In this document: in pieces, positions 8,226 through 14,565 of the stretch
Layout: each line of letters starts with the position of its first letter
How positions within the stretch are numbered: the stretch's first letter is position 1
Assembly: GCA_005793285.1 (NCBI GenBank)
Contig: SXPO01000056.1
Coordinates: forward strand, 1 to 14,565
Length of the DNA: 14,565 nucleotides
Direction of reading: 5' to 3'
DNA from: Nitrospiraceae bacterium
GTDB taxonomy: Bacteria > Nitrospirota > Nitrospiria > Nitrospirales > Nitrospiraceae
Notes under the pieces: model-generated
What the model saw: only the letters and a program-made list of their open reading frames with translations
Told to the model about the DNA's origin: nothing
Database searches by the model: none
Made by a program: the position numbers and the translations under genes

Positions 8226-9458
8226 ATGCCGAAGCGAGATCAAATCCTTGTCGGACTGGATATTGGAACAACCAAGATTTGTGCGATCGTTGCGGAGATT
8301 GACGACGCAGGAGGGTTGAACGTCATTGGCGTCGGATCGAGTCCTTCTCGCGGATTGCGCAAAGGAGTGGTCGTTGATATCGAGAGTACAGTTGAATCAA
8401 TCAAGAAGGCTGTTGAAGAGGCCGAATTGATGGCGGCGGTGCAGATTAACTCAGTCTACACCGGCATCGCCGGCAGCCATATTTCTGCTGAGAACTGCAA
8501 GGGAGTCGTGGCGCTGAAACGCGCGGAAGTCACGCGTGAGGACATCCACCGGGCGATCGAGAGCGCACGAACGGTGGCCGTTATTCCGCACGAACGCCGG
8601 ATTCTCCATGTGCTGCCGCGGGAGTTCATGGTGGATGGGCAGGAAGGTGTGCGTGAGCCGCTGGGCTTGTCGGGTAACCGTCTGGAAGTGAACGTGCATG
8701 TCATCACGGGGGCTGTGACTTCCGCACAAAACATCATCAAGAGCGTCAATCGGGCGGGGCTTGATGTGGTGGACATCATTCTTCAGCCGCTGGCGTCCAG
8801 CGAAGCGGTGTTGAGCCAGGAAGAACGAGACTTGGGTGTGGCGATGGTGGACTTGGGCGGAGGCACCACCGACTTGGCTATTTTTCTCGACGGCAGTATC
8901 CGGCATTCCGCGGTATTACCCATTGGGGGGCTGAATCTGACGAAGGATTTGGCGATCGGTCTGCTCACCTCACAAACCGAAGCGGAAAAAATCAAGACGC
9001 ATCACGGCACCGCGCGTACCGAATTGGTCACCGGTCATCAGATCGTCGATGTGCCGTCTGTCGGAGACCGTCCGGTCCGAACCTTCTCACGCCGGGACAT
9101 TGCCGAGATCCTCGAACCGCGCGTGGAAGAAATGTTCGAGCTCGTGCGAAGAGAGATTGCGCGCGCCGGCTATGAAGGCATGTTGGGCGCTGGGGTCGTG
9201 ATTACCGGTGGAACGTCGTTATTGGAGGGGATGCCGGATGCGGCTGAAAAGGTGCTGAATCTTCCGGCTCGCAGAGGTCTGCCCTCCGGAGTCGGAGGGC
9301 TTCGAGACATCGTCGGGCATCCCAGTTATGCGACGGGGGTGGGATTATTGCTGCATGCCAGACGGCATGCCGATGAATTGGAGACGGCCGGGCTTCGCAA
9401 TGGGGGGGCCTGGTCAAAAATGGTTGGGTGGACGAAGCGAGTATTGGAAGTTTTTTAA
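8226..9458 (+). CDS. ftsA: Cell division protein FtsA, actin-like anchor of FtsZ
   Basis: An actin-fold ATPase that binds the FtsZ tail and tethers the ring to the inner membrane. The 410 residues are typical. The phosphate 1 loop GLDIGTTK is at 10-17, YTGIAGSHI marks the FtsA-specific 1C region, the phosphate 2 motif VDLGGGTTD is at 208-216, and GVVITGGTSLLEGM forms the adenosine site. The last 15 residues (WSKMVGWTKRVLEVF) form the expected amphipathic membrane-targeting helix. The start at 8226 is preferred because GGGGTGA (8214-8220) ends five bases upstream and MPKRDQILVGLDIG matches the family's usual N-terminus. A GTG at 8217 adds three residues and overlaps the ftsQ stop. Confidence 0.97.
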   Translation: MPKRDQILVGLDIGTTKICAIVAEIDDAGGLNVIGVGSSPSRGLRKGVVVDIESTVESIKKAVEEAELMAAVQINSVYTGIAGSHISAENCKGVVALKRAEVTREDIHRAIESARTVAVIPHERRILHVLPREFMVDGQEGVREPLGLSGNRLEVNVHVITGAVTSAQNIIKSVNRAGLDVVDIILQPLASSEAVLSQEERDLGVAMVDLGGGTTDLAIFLDGSIRHSAVLPIGGLNLTKDLAIGLLTSQTEAEKIKTHHGTARTELVTGHQIVDVPSVGDRPVRTFSRRDIAEILEPRVEEMFELVRREIARAGYEGMLGAGVVITGGTSLLEGMPDAAEKVLNLPARRGLPSGVGGLRDIVGHPSYATGVGLLLHARRHADELETAGLRNGGAWSKMVGWTKRVLEVF

Positions 9459-9503
9459 CGAAGAATTCCTCGTGTCGACAGGCCGTTGTCACGCGGGGAG
9501 AAT

Positions 9504-9511
9504 GAGGAGGT
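9504..9511 (+). promoter_or_regulatory. Strong Shine-Dalgarno site of ftsZ
   Basis: GAGGAGGT, a near-perfect anti-16S match, ends 6 bases before the ftsZ ATG. It is the best ribosome binding site in the window, where most genes rely on overlaps or weak purine runs. It sits in a 59-base leader between ftsA and ftsZ, consistent with FtsZ being needed in larger amounts than its operon neighbours (inference). Confidence 0.85.
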
Positions 9512-9517
9512 GCCCTG

Positions 9518-10714
9518 ATGTTTTCATTCCAAGAAGATGTGCTGTTGCCGGTTCGTATTAAGGTGATTGGAATCGGCGGCGCCGGATGCAATGCCGTCAA
9601 CACGATGATCTCATCCGGACTGGCACGGGTTGATTTTATCGCAGGCAATACGGACCTCCAAGCACTGGATCGTTCGCTGGCTCCCTACAAGATTCAATTG
9701 GGGCCGGAGCGGACCCGCGGACTGGGCGCAGGCGCGAAGCCAGACGTCGGCAAGGAGGCGGCGCTGGAAAGCAAAGATCATATCCGCGAATGCCTCGAAG
9801 GCGCGGACATGGTTTTTGTGACGGCGGGCATGGGGGGAGGCACCGGCACCGGTGCCGCACCGATCGTTGCCAGTATCGCCCGTGAAATGGGGATCCTCAC
9901 AGTGGGCGTAGTGACGAAGCCCTTTCAACATGAAGGGCAGCGGCGGCACAAACATGCGGAAGAGGGCATTCGTGATCTGCGCAGGCACGTCGATACCCTG
10001 CTCGTGATTCCGAACCAGCGGCTGCTGGGGATTGTCGATAAATCGACGCCCCTTCTCGAAGCCTTCAAGGTGGCGGATGACGTGTTGAGGCAGGCGATTC
10101 AAGGCATTGCCGATGTCATCACCACGACGGGTCATGTGAATGTCGATTTCGCCGATGTCAGGACGGTGATGTCTCATACGGGACGGGCTGTCATGGGTAT
10201 GGGCGTGTCACGTGGGCCGAATCGGGCGATTGAAGCGGCCCAAAAGGCCATCTGTAGTCCGCTGCTTGAGGAAGGCAGCGTGGAAGGCGCACGCGGGGTT
10301 CTGTTGAACATTAGCGGTGGTCCCAGCATGTCGCTGCATGAAGTCGCGGAAGCGGCTTCCATCATTCAGCAGACGGCCGATGCCGACGCCAACATCATTG
10401 TGGGCCAGGTGATCAATCCTGATATGGGTGAGGATCTGATCATCACGGTCATTGCCACTGGATTTGAGCGGGAAGCGGAGGTTGCTGCGGCGGCTATGGG
10501 GGCTGAACGTCCAATGCCCCGCACGATAAAACCCTCGCAGCCGGTCATGGCTGGGGTGGGGGCGGTCCCTGCCGCCGATTGGGCCATCAAGGATCTTGAC
10601 CGGCCGACGTTCCTCCGGCGGATGAACGATGTCCGGGAGTCCATCGACCGGGCTGCGCTTGCGGCAGAAGATGTGCTGGATGTGCCGACATTTCTCCGTA
10701 AGCAAGCGGATTGA
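9518..10714 (+). CDS. ftsZ: Cell division protein FtsZ
   Basis: A cytoplasmic tubulin-like GTPase that polymerises into the Z-ring. Length is 398 residues. The N-terminal nucleotide loop [11 protein letters not shown] begins at residue 18, the tubulin signature GGGTGTG is at 106-112, and the catalytic T7 loop NVDFAD is at 208-213, so GTP hydrolysis at the subunit interface should be intact. The globular core ends near residue 320 and only a short linker follows. The C-terminus is a canonical tail peptide, [12 protein letters not shown] (387-398), which should bind FtsA. A second, very similar [12 protein letters not shown] lies at 360-371. The start is fixed by the strong Shine-Dalgarno site. 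It is likely co-transcribed with ftsA. Confidence 0.98.
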   Translation: MFSFQEDVLLPVRIKVIGIGGAGCNAVNTMISSGLARVDFIAGNTDLQALDRSLAPYKIQLGPERTRGLGAGAKPDVGKEAALESKDHIRECLEGADMVFVTAGMGGGTGTGAAPIVASIAREMGILTVGVVTKPFQHEGQRRHKHAEEGIRDLRRHVDTLLVIPNQRLLGIVDKSTPLLEAFKVADDVLRQAIQGIADVITTTGHVNVDFADVRTVMSHTGRAVMGMGVSRGPNRAIEAAQKAICSPLLEEGSVEGARGVLLNISGGPSMSLHEVAEAASIIQQTADADANIIVGQVINPDMGEDLIITVIATGFEREAEVAAAAMGAERPMPRTIKPSQPVMAGVGAVPAADWAIKDLDRPTFLRRMNDVRESIDRAALAAEDVLDVPTFLRKQAD

Positions 10715-10756
10715 TCAGTGAAATGTCATGATGCTTGATTCGCGACAGGTGGGTGC

Positions 10757-11500
10757 ATGGTAAACGCATCGGTCATTACCGTTCCAGCCTTTGCGTCTCC
10801 GCGAAGCGGAGTACGCCACTTTTTTGGGACCCGCCGGCATTCGGCGAGTCTCAACGTTGAAGTGGGCGCTCCCCTCCCTGTCAAGATTGTCGAAGGCGCC
10901 GCGCGCTTCTCATGGATGCTTTCCGTGAAACAGGTGCACGGCACCGATGCGCTGGTGGTGGATCGCGCCCTGACAAAATCCGACCGGTTTCTTGGCGGTT
11001 GGGATGCGCTGGTCACGAATCAACCAGGAATCATGGTGGCGGTACGAACGGCGGACTGTGTTCCTGTATTGATTCACGACCCCCAACGGAGAGTGGTTGC
11101 CGCGGTGCATGCTGGGTGGCGCGGAGCGGTTGCTGGTATTGTACAGAAGACCATGACCGTGATGAAGTCCCGGTTCGGTTCGGCTCCAGAGCATCTACGG
11201 CTCAGTATCGGGCCATCCGCCGGGGTCTGTTGTTATGAGGTGGATGAACCGGTATTGGAGAAGCTGCGCCAAGTCTGTCCTGATTCTGAGCAAGTGGTGC
11301 GAAGTCGTCGGGGCAGTAAGGCCCATCTCGATCTGAAGTTACTCATCAGGCAGGAAGCGGTAGCCGTTGGAGTCTGCCCAGAATCGATCACGTCCGTCAA
11401 TGTGTGCACGATCTGTCATGCGGATCTGTTTTTCTCCTATCGACGGGAGGGAAAAGTGATCGGCACGATGGTCAGCGCTATCGGCCTGGGCCCTTTATAA
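10757..11500 (+). CDS. pgeF: Peptidoglycan editing factor PgeF (YfiH/YlmD, multicopper polyphenol oxidase-like fold)
   Basis: Member of the YfiH/YlmD/LACC1 family. In E. coli the protein prevents wrong UDP-MurNAc-L-Ser units, made by MurC error, from entering the wall; relatives have purine nucleoside phosphorylase and adenosine deaminase activity in vitro. The 247 residues carry the metal and catalytic set: H61 in KQVHG, C101 in TADCVPV and H118 in HAGWRG. IGPSAGVCCYEV and the C-terminal ICHADLFFSYRREG are also typical. The ATG at 10757 has AGGTGGG (10747-10753) just upstream. It follows ftsZ by 42 bases in the same place as ylmD in Firmicutes, and shares the cluster with murC, its expected functional partner. 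The in vivo reaction here is inferred. Confidence 0.93.
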   Translation: MVNASVITVPAFASPRSGVRHFFGTRRHSASLNVEVGAPLPVKIVEGAARFSWMLSVKQVHGTDALVVDRALTKSDRFLGGWDALVTNQPGIMVAVRTADCVPVLIHDPQRRVVAAVHAGWRGAVAGIVQKTMTVMKSRFGSAPEHLRLSIGPSAGVCCYEVDEPVLEKLRQVCPDSEQVVRSRRGSKAHLDLKLLIRQEAVAVGVCPESITSVNVCTICHADLFFSYRREGKVIGTMVSAIGLGPL

Positions 11501-11505
11501 GGGGA

Positions 11506-11520
11506 GGCAGAATCTCTGCC
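11506..11520 (+). other. Short hairpin after pgeF
   Basis: GGCAGA-ATC-TCTGCC is a perfect 6-bp inverted repeat with a 3-base loop, starting 5 bases after the pgeF stop. No T-run follows, so it is not a convincing intrinsic terminator. It may weaken read-through or mark the end of a processed transcript, and it overlaps the -35 region of the possible promoter that follows. Confidence 0.4.
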
Positions 11521-11545
11521 AATTGCCTGGTCCTTCCGTTAGAAT
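11516..11545 (+). promoter_or_regulatory. Possible sigma-70 promoter for yggS-proC-yggT-divIVA
   Basis: CTGCCA (11516-11521, 4 of 6 to TTGACA), an 18-base spacer and TAGAAT (11540-11545, 5 of 6 to TATAAT) lie in the 98-base gap between pgeF and yggS, the longest gap in the window. Transcription would start near 11552, leaving a leader of about 45 bases. The match is modest and rests on sequence alone; the downstream genes could equally be read from the main dcw transcript. Confidence 0.35.
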
Positions 11546-11598
11546 AGGGACGGCATGGCCAGGTAGCTGACCGCGTTGGTTGAGGCCTGAGTTGTACG

Positions 11599-12309
11599 AT
11601 GGAGCCATCGGAGAGAGAGATGATTGCCCAGCGAGTTGAATCGGTGCTATCGGCAATCCGATCGGCTGCAGAGAAGGCCGGGAGGCGTCCGGATAGCATC
11701 CGGCTCGTCGCTGCTACGAAAACCGTCACGGCCGATCGTATTCGGGAGGGTATTGGCGCAGGGTTGTCGATCCTCGGAGAAAACCGAGTGCAGGAAGCGA
11801 TCCCGAAGGTCGAGGCGCTCGCACAGGCGCCGGTTCGGTGGCACTTTATCGGACATCTGCAGCGGCGGAAAGTTCGGTCGGTCGTCGGCATATTCGAGCT
11901 GATTCATTCTGTCGACAGCCTGGAGCTTGCGCAAGAAATCGATCGGCGCGCCGGAGAAGCCAGCCGACCTCAAGCTATTCTGCTGGAGGTGAATATCGGA
12001 GGGGAGACGACGAAGGGTGGTTTTCATCAGGACGGGTTCGTCCAATTGGTATCGACGATGGCGGCACTTTCGAATATTCAGATCAAGGGGTTGATGGCGA
12101 TTCCGCCTCCGACAGCTGAGCCCGAGTCGGCCAGAACGTATTTTGTCCGGCTTCGGGAACTGGCAGAAGCCATCGCCGCACAGAGGATTCCTGGTGTGGC
12201 CATGGATGAACTCTCGATGGGTATGTCGAACGATTACGATATCGCGGTTCAAGAAGGGGCAACGTTAGTCCGTGTCGGCTCCGCTATTTTTGGAGAGCGT
12301 CATGCCTAG
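11599..12309 (+). CDS. yggS: YggS/PLPBP family pyridoxal phosphate homeostasis protein
   Basis: A cytoplasmic PLP-binding protein with an alanine racemase-like TIM barrel but no second domain; the family balances B6 vitamers and amino acid pools and has no firmly known enzyme activity. The 236 residues are typical. The PLP lysine is K41 in VAATKTV, followed by LGENRVQEA, the family motif WHFIGHLQRRK, HSVDS, LLEVNIGGETTKGGF, GLMAIPP, LSMGMSNDYDIAVQEG and the closing VRVGSAIFGER. The ATG at 11599 lacks a good ribosome binding site, while an ATG at 11620 has GGAGAG close upstream and is a reasonable alternative. The 3' end overlaps proC by 8 bases. It corresponds to ylmE of Gram-positive dcw clusters. 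Confidence 0.95.
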   Translation: MEPSEREMIAQRVESVLSAIRSAAEKAGRRPDSIRLVAATKTVTADRIREGIGAGLSILGENRVQEAIPKVEALAQAPVRWHFIGHLQRRKVRSVVGIFELIHSVDSLELAQEIDRRAGEASRPQAILLEVNIGGETTKGGFHQDGFVQLVSTMAALSNIQIKGLMAIPPPTAEPESARTYFVRLRELAEAIAAQRIPGVAMDELSMGMSNDYDIAVQEGATLVRVGSAIFGERHA

Positions 12310-13120
12310 TGCCTCACTCTCGCACAAGATTGCTTTCGTGGGCGGCGGTCAGATGGCTGAAGCATTGATCGGGGGGATACTGGCCGGTAAGCTCTGCGCA
12401 CCTGATCAAATTTGGGCCACCGATCCGGCTGCAGTCCGACTCGATCATCTGAAGAAGAGGTTCGGGATCCAGGTCGGCGGATCAAATCGTGAGGCTGTGG
12501 CCTGGGGTGATGTGGTGGTGCTCGCGGTGAAGCCGCAGGTGTTCGATGGAGTGCTCAAGGAGATCGGCGGTGAACTGGCTAAGGTCCTGGTGGTTTCGAT
12601 CGCTGCGGGAGTGCCGATCAGTCGAATTATGGGGGCTTGCGGCGGACAGACGCGCGTCATTCGGGCCATGCCCAATATGCCGGTGATGGTGCATGAAGGA
12701 ATGACGGCATTGGCCATCGGTTCCTGCGCAGATGAACAGGATATCACTACGGTGCGATGCATCTTTGAATCAGTCGGCAAGGTTGTACCGGTTGAAGAAC
12801 GGCTGATGGATGCCGTGACGGGGCTCAGTGGAAGCGGACCGGCCTATGTGTTTCTTGCCATCGAAGCGTTGACCGATGGCGGGGTGAAAATGGGAGTGCC
12901 GAGGGATATTGCCGCGGTGCTCGCCGCACAGACTGTGCTGGGTGCCGCGCAGGTGGTGCTGAAAACCGGCCAGCATCCCGCGCGACTCAAGGATCAGGTC
13001 GCTTCTCCAGGAGGGACGACAATTGCGGGATTGCATCGGTTAGAACAGGGTGGATTGCGGGCGACGCTCATCGAGGCGGTCGAAGCGGCGACGAAACGAT
13101 CACAGGAGCTTGGGCGCTGA
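12302..13120 (+). CDS. proC: Pyrroline-5-carboxylate reductase
   Basis: A cytoplasmic oxidoreductase that makes L-proline from 1-pyrroline-5-carboxylate with NAD(P)H, the last step of proline synthesis. The 272 residues are standard. The Rossmann loop FVGGGQMAEALIGG begins at residue 12, AVKPQ and IRAMPNMP (around 120-127) follow, then SGSGPAYVF from 176 and the signature region with SPGGTT at 235-240 before the C-terminal helix (RATLIEAVEAATKRS). The ATG at 12302 lies inside the end of yggS, with GGAGAG four bases upstream; the open frame extends ten codons further back without homology. yggS-proC-yggT is a common order in Gram-negative bacteria, but its placement inside a dcw tail is notable. 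Confidence 0.96.
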   Translation: MPSASLSHKIAFVGGGQMAEALIGGILAGKLCAPDQIWATDPAAVRLDHLKKRFGIQVGGSNREAVAWGDVVVLAVKPQVFDGVLKEIGGELAKVLVVSIAAGVPISRIMGACGGQTRVIRAMPNMPVMVHEGMTALAIGSCADEQDITTVRCIFESVGKVVPVEERLMDAVTGLSGSGPAYVFLAIEALTDGGVKMGVPRDIAAVLAAQTVLGAAQVVLKTGQHPARLKDQVASPGGTTIAGLHRLEQGGLRATLIEAVEAATKRSQELGR

Positions 13121-13446
13121 TGTTTGTGGTGGAAAATTTTTTCACTGCGTTGGCCGCGGTGGTCTACTACGTCCTGGAGCTGTATATCTATGTGGTAGTG
13201 GCCCGTGCACTAATTTCCTGGGTCAATCCTGATCCCTGGAACCCGATCGTGCAGTTTCTGGACAGGGTGACTGAACCAGCATTGGTTCCGATCCGGAGAC
13301 TCATTGGGTGGCGGCGATGGGGCCTCGACTTTTCGCCTATGGTCCTGATTCTCATCTTGATATTTCTGCAGAAATTTATCGTGCCGTCACTTGCTCAGAT
13401 GGCTGCGACGATCGGGTCGGGAACCAGTACAGGGGGGATGCCATGA
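13120..13446 (+). CDS. yggT: YggT/YlmG family membrane protein
   Basis: A small integral membrane protein of 108 residues holding a single YggT domain, against two copies in the E. coli protein. Two hydrophobic segments (about 7-32 and 71-90) flank the conserved block RALISWVNPDPWNPIVQFLDR-V, followed by TEPALVPIRRLI and GLDFSPMVLILIL. The molecular role is unsettled; relatives have been linked to osmotic tolerance, division-site placement and, in plastids, nucleoid organisation. Its start shares one base with the proC stop (TGATG), and its stop overlaps the divIVA start (ATGA), so all three are probably co-translated. It corresponds to ylmG in Gram-positive clusters. Confidence 0.93.
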   Translation: MFVVENFFTALAAVVYYVLELYIYVVVARALISWVNPDPWNPIVQFLDRVTEPALVPIRRLIGWRRWGLDFSPMVLILILIFLQKFIVPSLAQMAATIGSGTSTGGMP

Positions 13447-13955
13447 AAATCACACCACTCGACATTCAGCAGATGGTTTTTCGCGTCAAGCTTCGCGGGT
13501 ACGATCAGGAAGAGGTCAACCGATTTTTGGAAGAAGTGGCGCAAACCGTGGAGTCTTTGAATCGCGACAACGCGGGGTTGCGTGAGCGCATGGCTTCGTT
13601 GGAGCATCAGGTGGCGGACCTGAAGCGGACGGAAGTGACGTTGTCCAACACATTGGTTTCAGCGCAGTCGCTGGCCGAAGATGTGAAGCGAAGCGCCCAG
13701 CGTGATGCCGAGTTGATCGTTAAGGAAGCGGAATTGAAGGCCAGTGAGTTGTTCCGGCAGGCACGGGTCGAGTTGGCCGACACGCAGCGGGATCTCTCGA
13801 TGCTGTACAAACAGCGGCTGCTGATGGTCGAACGGATGCGGGCGACACTGCATACCTTCGAGCGGATGTTGGATGTCGAGACAAGCGAAGCCTACCGGGA
13901 TAGCGGAGTGGTGTCTGAAGATAAGATGCAGGGGGAGTCAAGTCCTGCCCGCTGA
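13443..13955 (+). CDS. divIVA: DivIVA domain protein
   Basis: A 170-residue coiled-coil protein with a DivIVA N-terminal domain: KITPLDIQ, then RGYDQEEVNRFLEEV. In Gram-positive bacteria DivIVA senses curved membrane and recruits Min or wall-growth proteins. B. subtilis inserts F17 into the membrane beside R18; here the pair is L17-R18, so the basic residue is kept and the aromatic one is replaced by another hydrophobe. Residues from about 30 to 150 look like continuous coiled coil (heptads rich in Leu, Glu, Lys and Arg), followed by a polar, disordered tail. The start at 13443 is set by the ATGA overlap with yggT and the conserved MKITPLD. The role in a diderm is uncertain; division-site or polar scaffolding is inferred from context. 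Confidence 0.92.
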   Translation: MKITPLDIQQMVFRVKLRGYDQEEVNRFLEEVAQTVESLNRDNAGLRERMASLEHQVADLKRTEVTLSNTLVSAQSLAEDVKRSAQRDAELIVKEAELKASELFRQARVELADTQRDLSMLYKQRLLMVERMRATLHTFERMLDVETSEAYRDSGVVSEDKMQGESSPAR

Positions 13956-14004
13956 ACCATAGCAGTGTTCTTCTCTTGTATGCGGGGCCTTACCCGGTCG
14001 AGCT

Positions 14005-14565
14005 ATGCTGGTTCCCCTCCCACTCCGTTCGTCGCTGAATCAAGCGGTCATCGGTGGAATTTTCCCCGGGGCCGTTCTGGCCATTCGGCAAGGCGGAGAG
14101 CCTGTCTGTGTCATACCAGCCGGGCGTCTCTCAACTGATCCTCCAGGCAGTGCAGTCACGTCATCGACGATCTACGACTTAGCATCTCTGACGAAGCCGT
14201 TGGCGACAGTTACGGCTATGGCCTTGCTGGTTCAACGCGGTCAATGCGGGCTTGATGATCGTGTCGATTCAGCGTTGCATGAATTGCAGGGGTCGGCTGT
14301 CGGGCCTGCGACGCTTCGACAGCTGTTGACCCATAGTTCCGGCCTGCCTGGTTGGCGTGGGTTCTATGAACGGTTGAGCCGGAATGTGTCCCTGCCGTCT
14401 TCCCTGGAAGCCAGGGCAGAAGTCGGCCGACAGGTGCTACACATGATTGCACAAGAGGGGCTTATCTATGGAAGGGGTGAGAGGAGTCTCTACAGTGATC
14501 TTGGATTCATGCTGCTGGGCCAGATAGTTGAACGGCTTAGCGGCGCCCCATTAGACCGATTTGTG
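14005..14565 (+). CDS. Serine hydrolase of the beta-lactamase/class C esterase fold, N-terminal part
   Basis: An open frame of 187 codons that runs off the right edge. It shows the SxxK motif SLTK at residues 61-64 (preceded by STIYDLA), LLTHSSGLPGW in the middle, and YSDLGFMLLG with Y163-S164-D165 in the place of the YxN motif. The third active-site box (HxG or KTG type) must lie beyond the window. These motifs define the beta-lactamase-related family, which includes esterases, D-aminopeptidases, carboxypeptidase-like enzymes and class C beta-lactamases; the substrate cannot be told. No signal peptide is visible, so a cytoplasmic enzyme is suggested. The ATG at 14005 is the first start after an in-frame stop at 13960. 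It is 49 bases after divIVA with no clear terminator between. Confidence 0.85.
   Translation, partial: MLVPLPLRSSLNQAVIGGIFPGAVLAIRQGGEPVCVIPAGRLSTDPPGSAVTSSTIYDLASLTKPLATVTAMALLVQRGQCGLDDRVDSALHELQGSAVGPATLRQLLTHSSGLPGWRGFYERLSRNVSLPSSLEARAEVGRQVLHMIAQEGLIYGRGERSLYSDLGFMLLGQIVERLSGAPLDRFV

Noticed and set aside
9611..10177. Minus-strand open frame of 188 codons opposite ftsZ
   Set aside because: It is fully covered by ftsZ, whose motifs are intact, and has low-complexity His/Arg-rich composition.
13956..14004. Possible terminator between divIVA and the serine hydrolase
   Set aside because: GGGGCC and CCCGG pair only poorly and no T-run follows, so it is not supported as a terminator.
1..14565. 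Mobile element, phage, CRISPR or RNA gene
   Set aside because: No transposase, integrase, direct-repeat array, tRNA-like cloverleaf or rRNA segment was recognised; nearly every base is assigned to housekeeping genes.

Overview
The window is a long stretch of a bacterial division and cell wall (dcw) cluster. All sixteen genes lie on the + strand and are packed almost without gaps. Gene content, moderately high GC, an FtsA/FtsQ-type divisome and a DivIVA/YggT tail fit a diderm of the Nitrospirota, probably Nitrospira or a relative. That assignment is inferred from the look of the proteins and the gene order, not from a database search.

Region 1 (1-8220) holds mostly peptidoglycan precursor genes: the 3' end of mraY, then murD, ftsW, murG, murC, murB, ddl and ftsQ. 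Spacing runs from 4-base ATGA overlaps (ftsW/murG, ddl/ftsQ) to a few tens of bases, as expected for translationally coupled genes in one operon. Together they build UDP-MurNAc-pentapeptide (MurB, MurC, MurD, Ddl), convert it to lipid I and lipid II (MraY, MurG), and polymerise it at the septum (FtsW, with FtsQ as part of the divisome).

Region 2 (8226-10714) holds ftsA and ftsZ, the actin-like membrane anchor and the tubulin-like ring protein. FtsZ has the strongest ribosome binding site seen here. Its C-terminus carries two near-copies of the conserved tail peptide.

Region 3 (10757-13955) runs pgeF, yggS, proC, yggT, divIVA. This resembles the ylmD-ylmE-sepF-ylmG-ylmH-divIVA block that follows ftsZ in Gram-positive bacteria, but proC sits where sepF would be and no ylmH is present. 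A possible internal promoter lies between pgeF and yggS.

Region 4 (14005-14565) is the start of a serine beta-lactamase/esterase-fold hydrolase that runs off the right edge.

No tRNA, rRNA, CRISPR array, insertion sequence or phage gene was seen, and no gap between genes exceeds about 100 bases. The window is a well-known system with some unusual details, and I see no evidence for a wholly new system.
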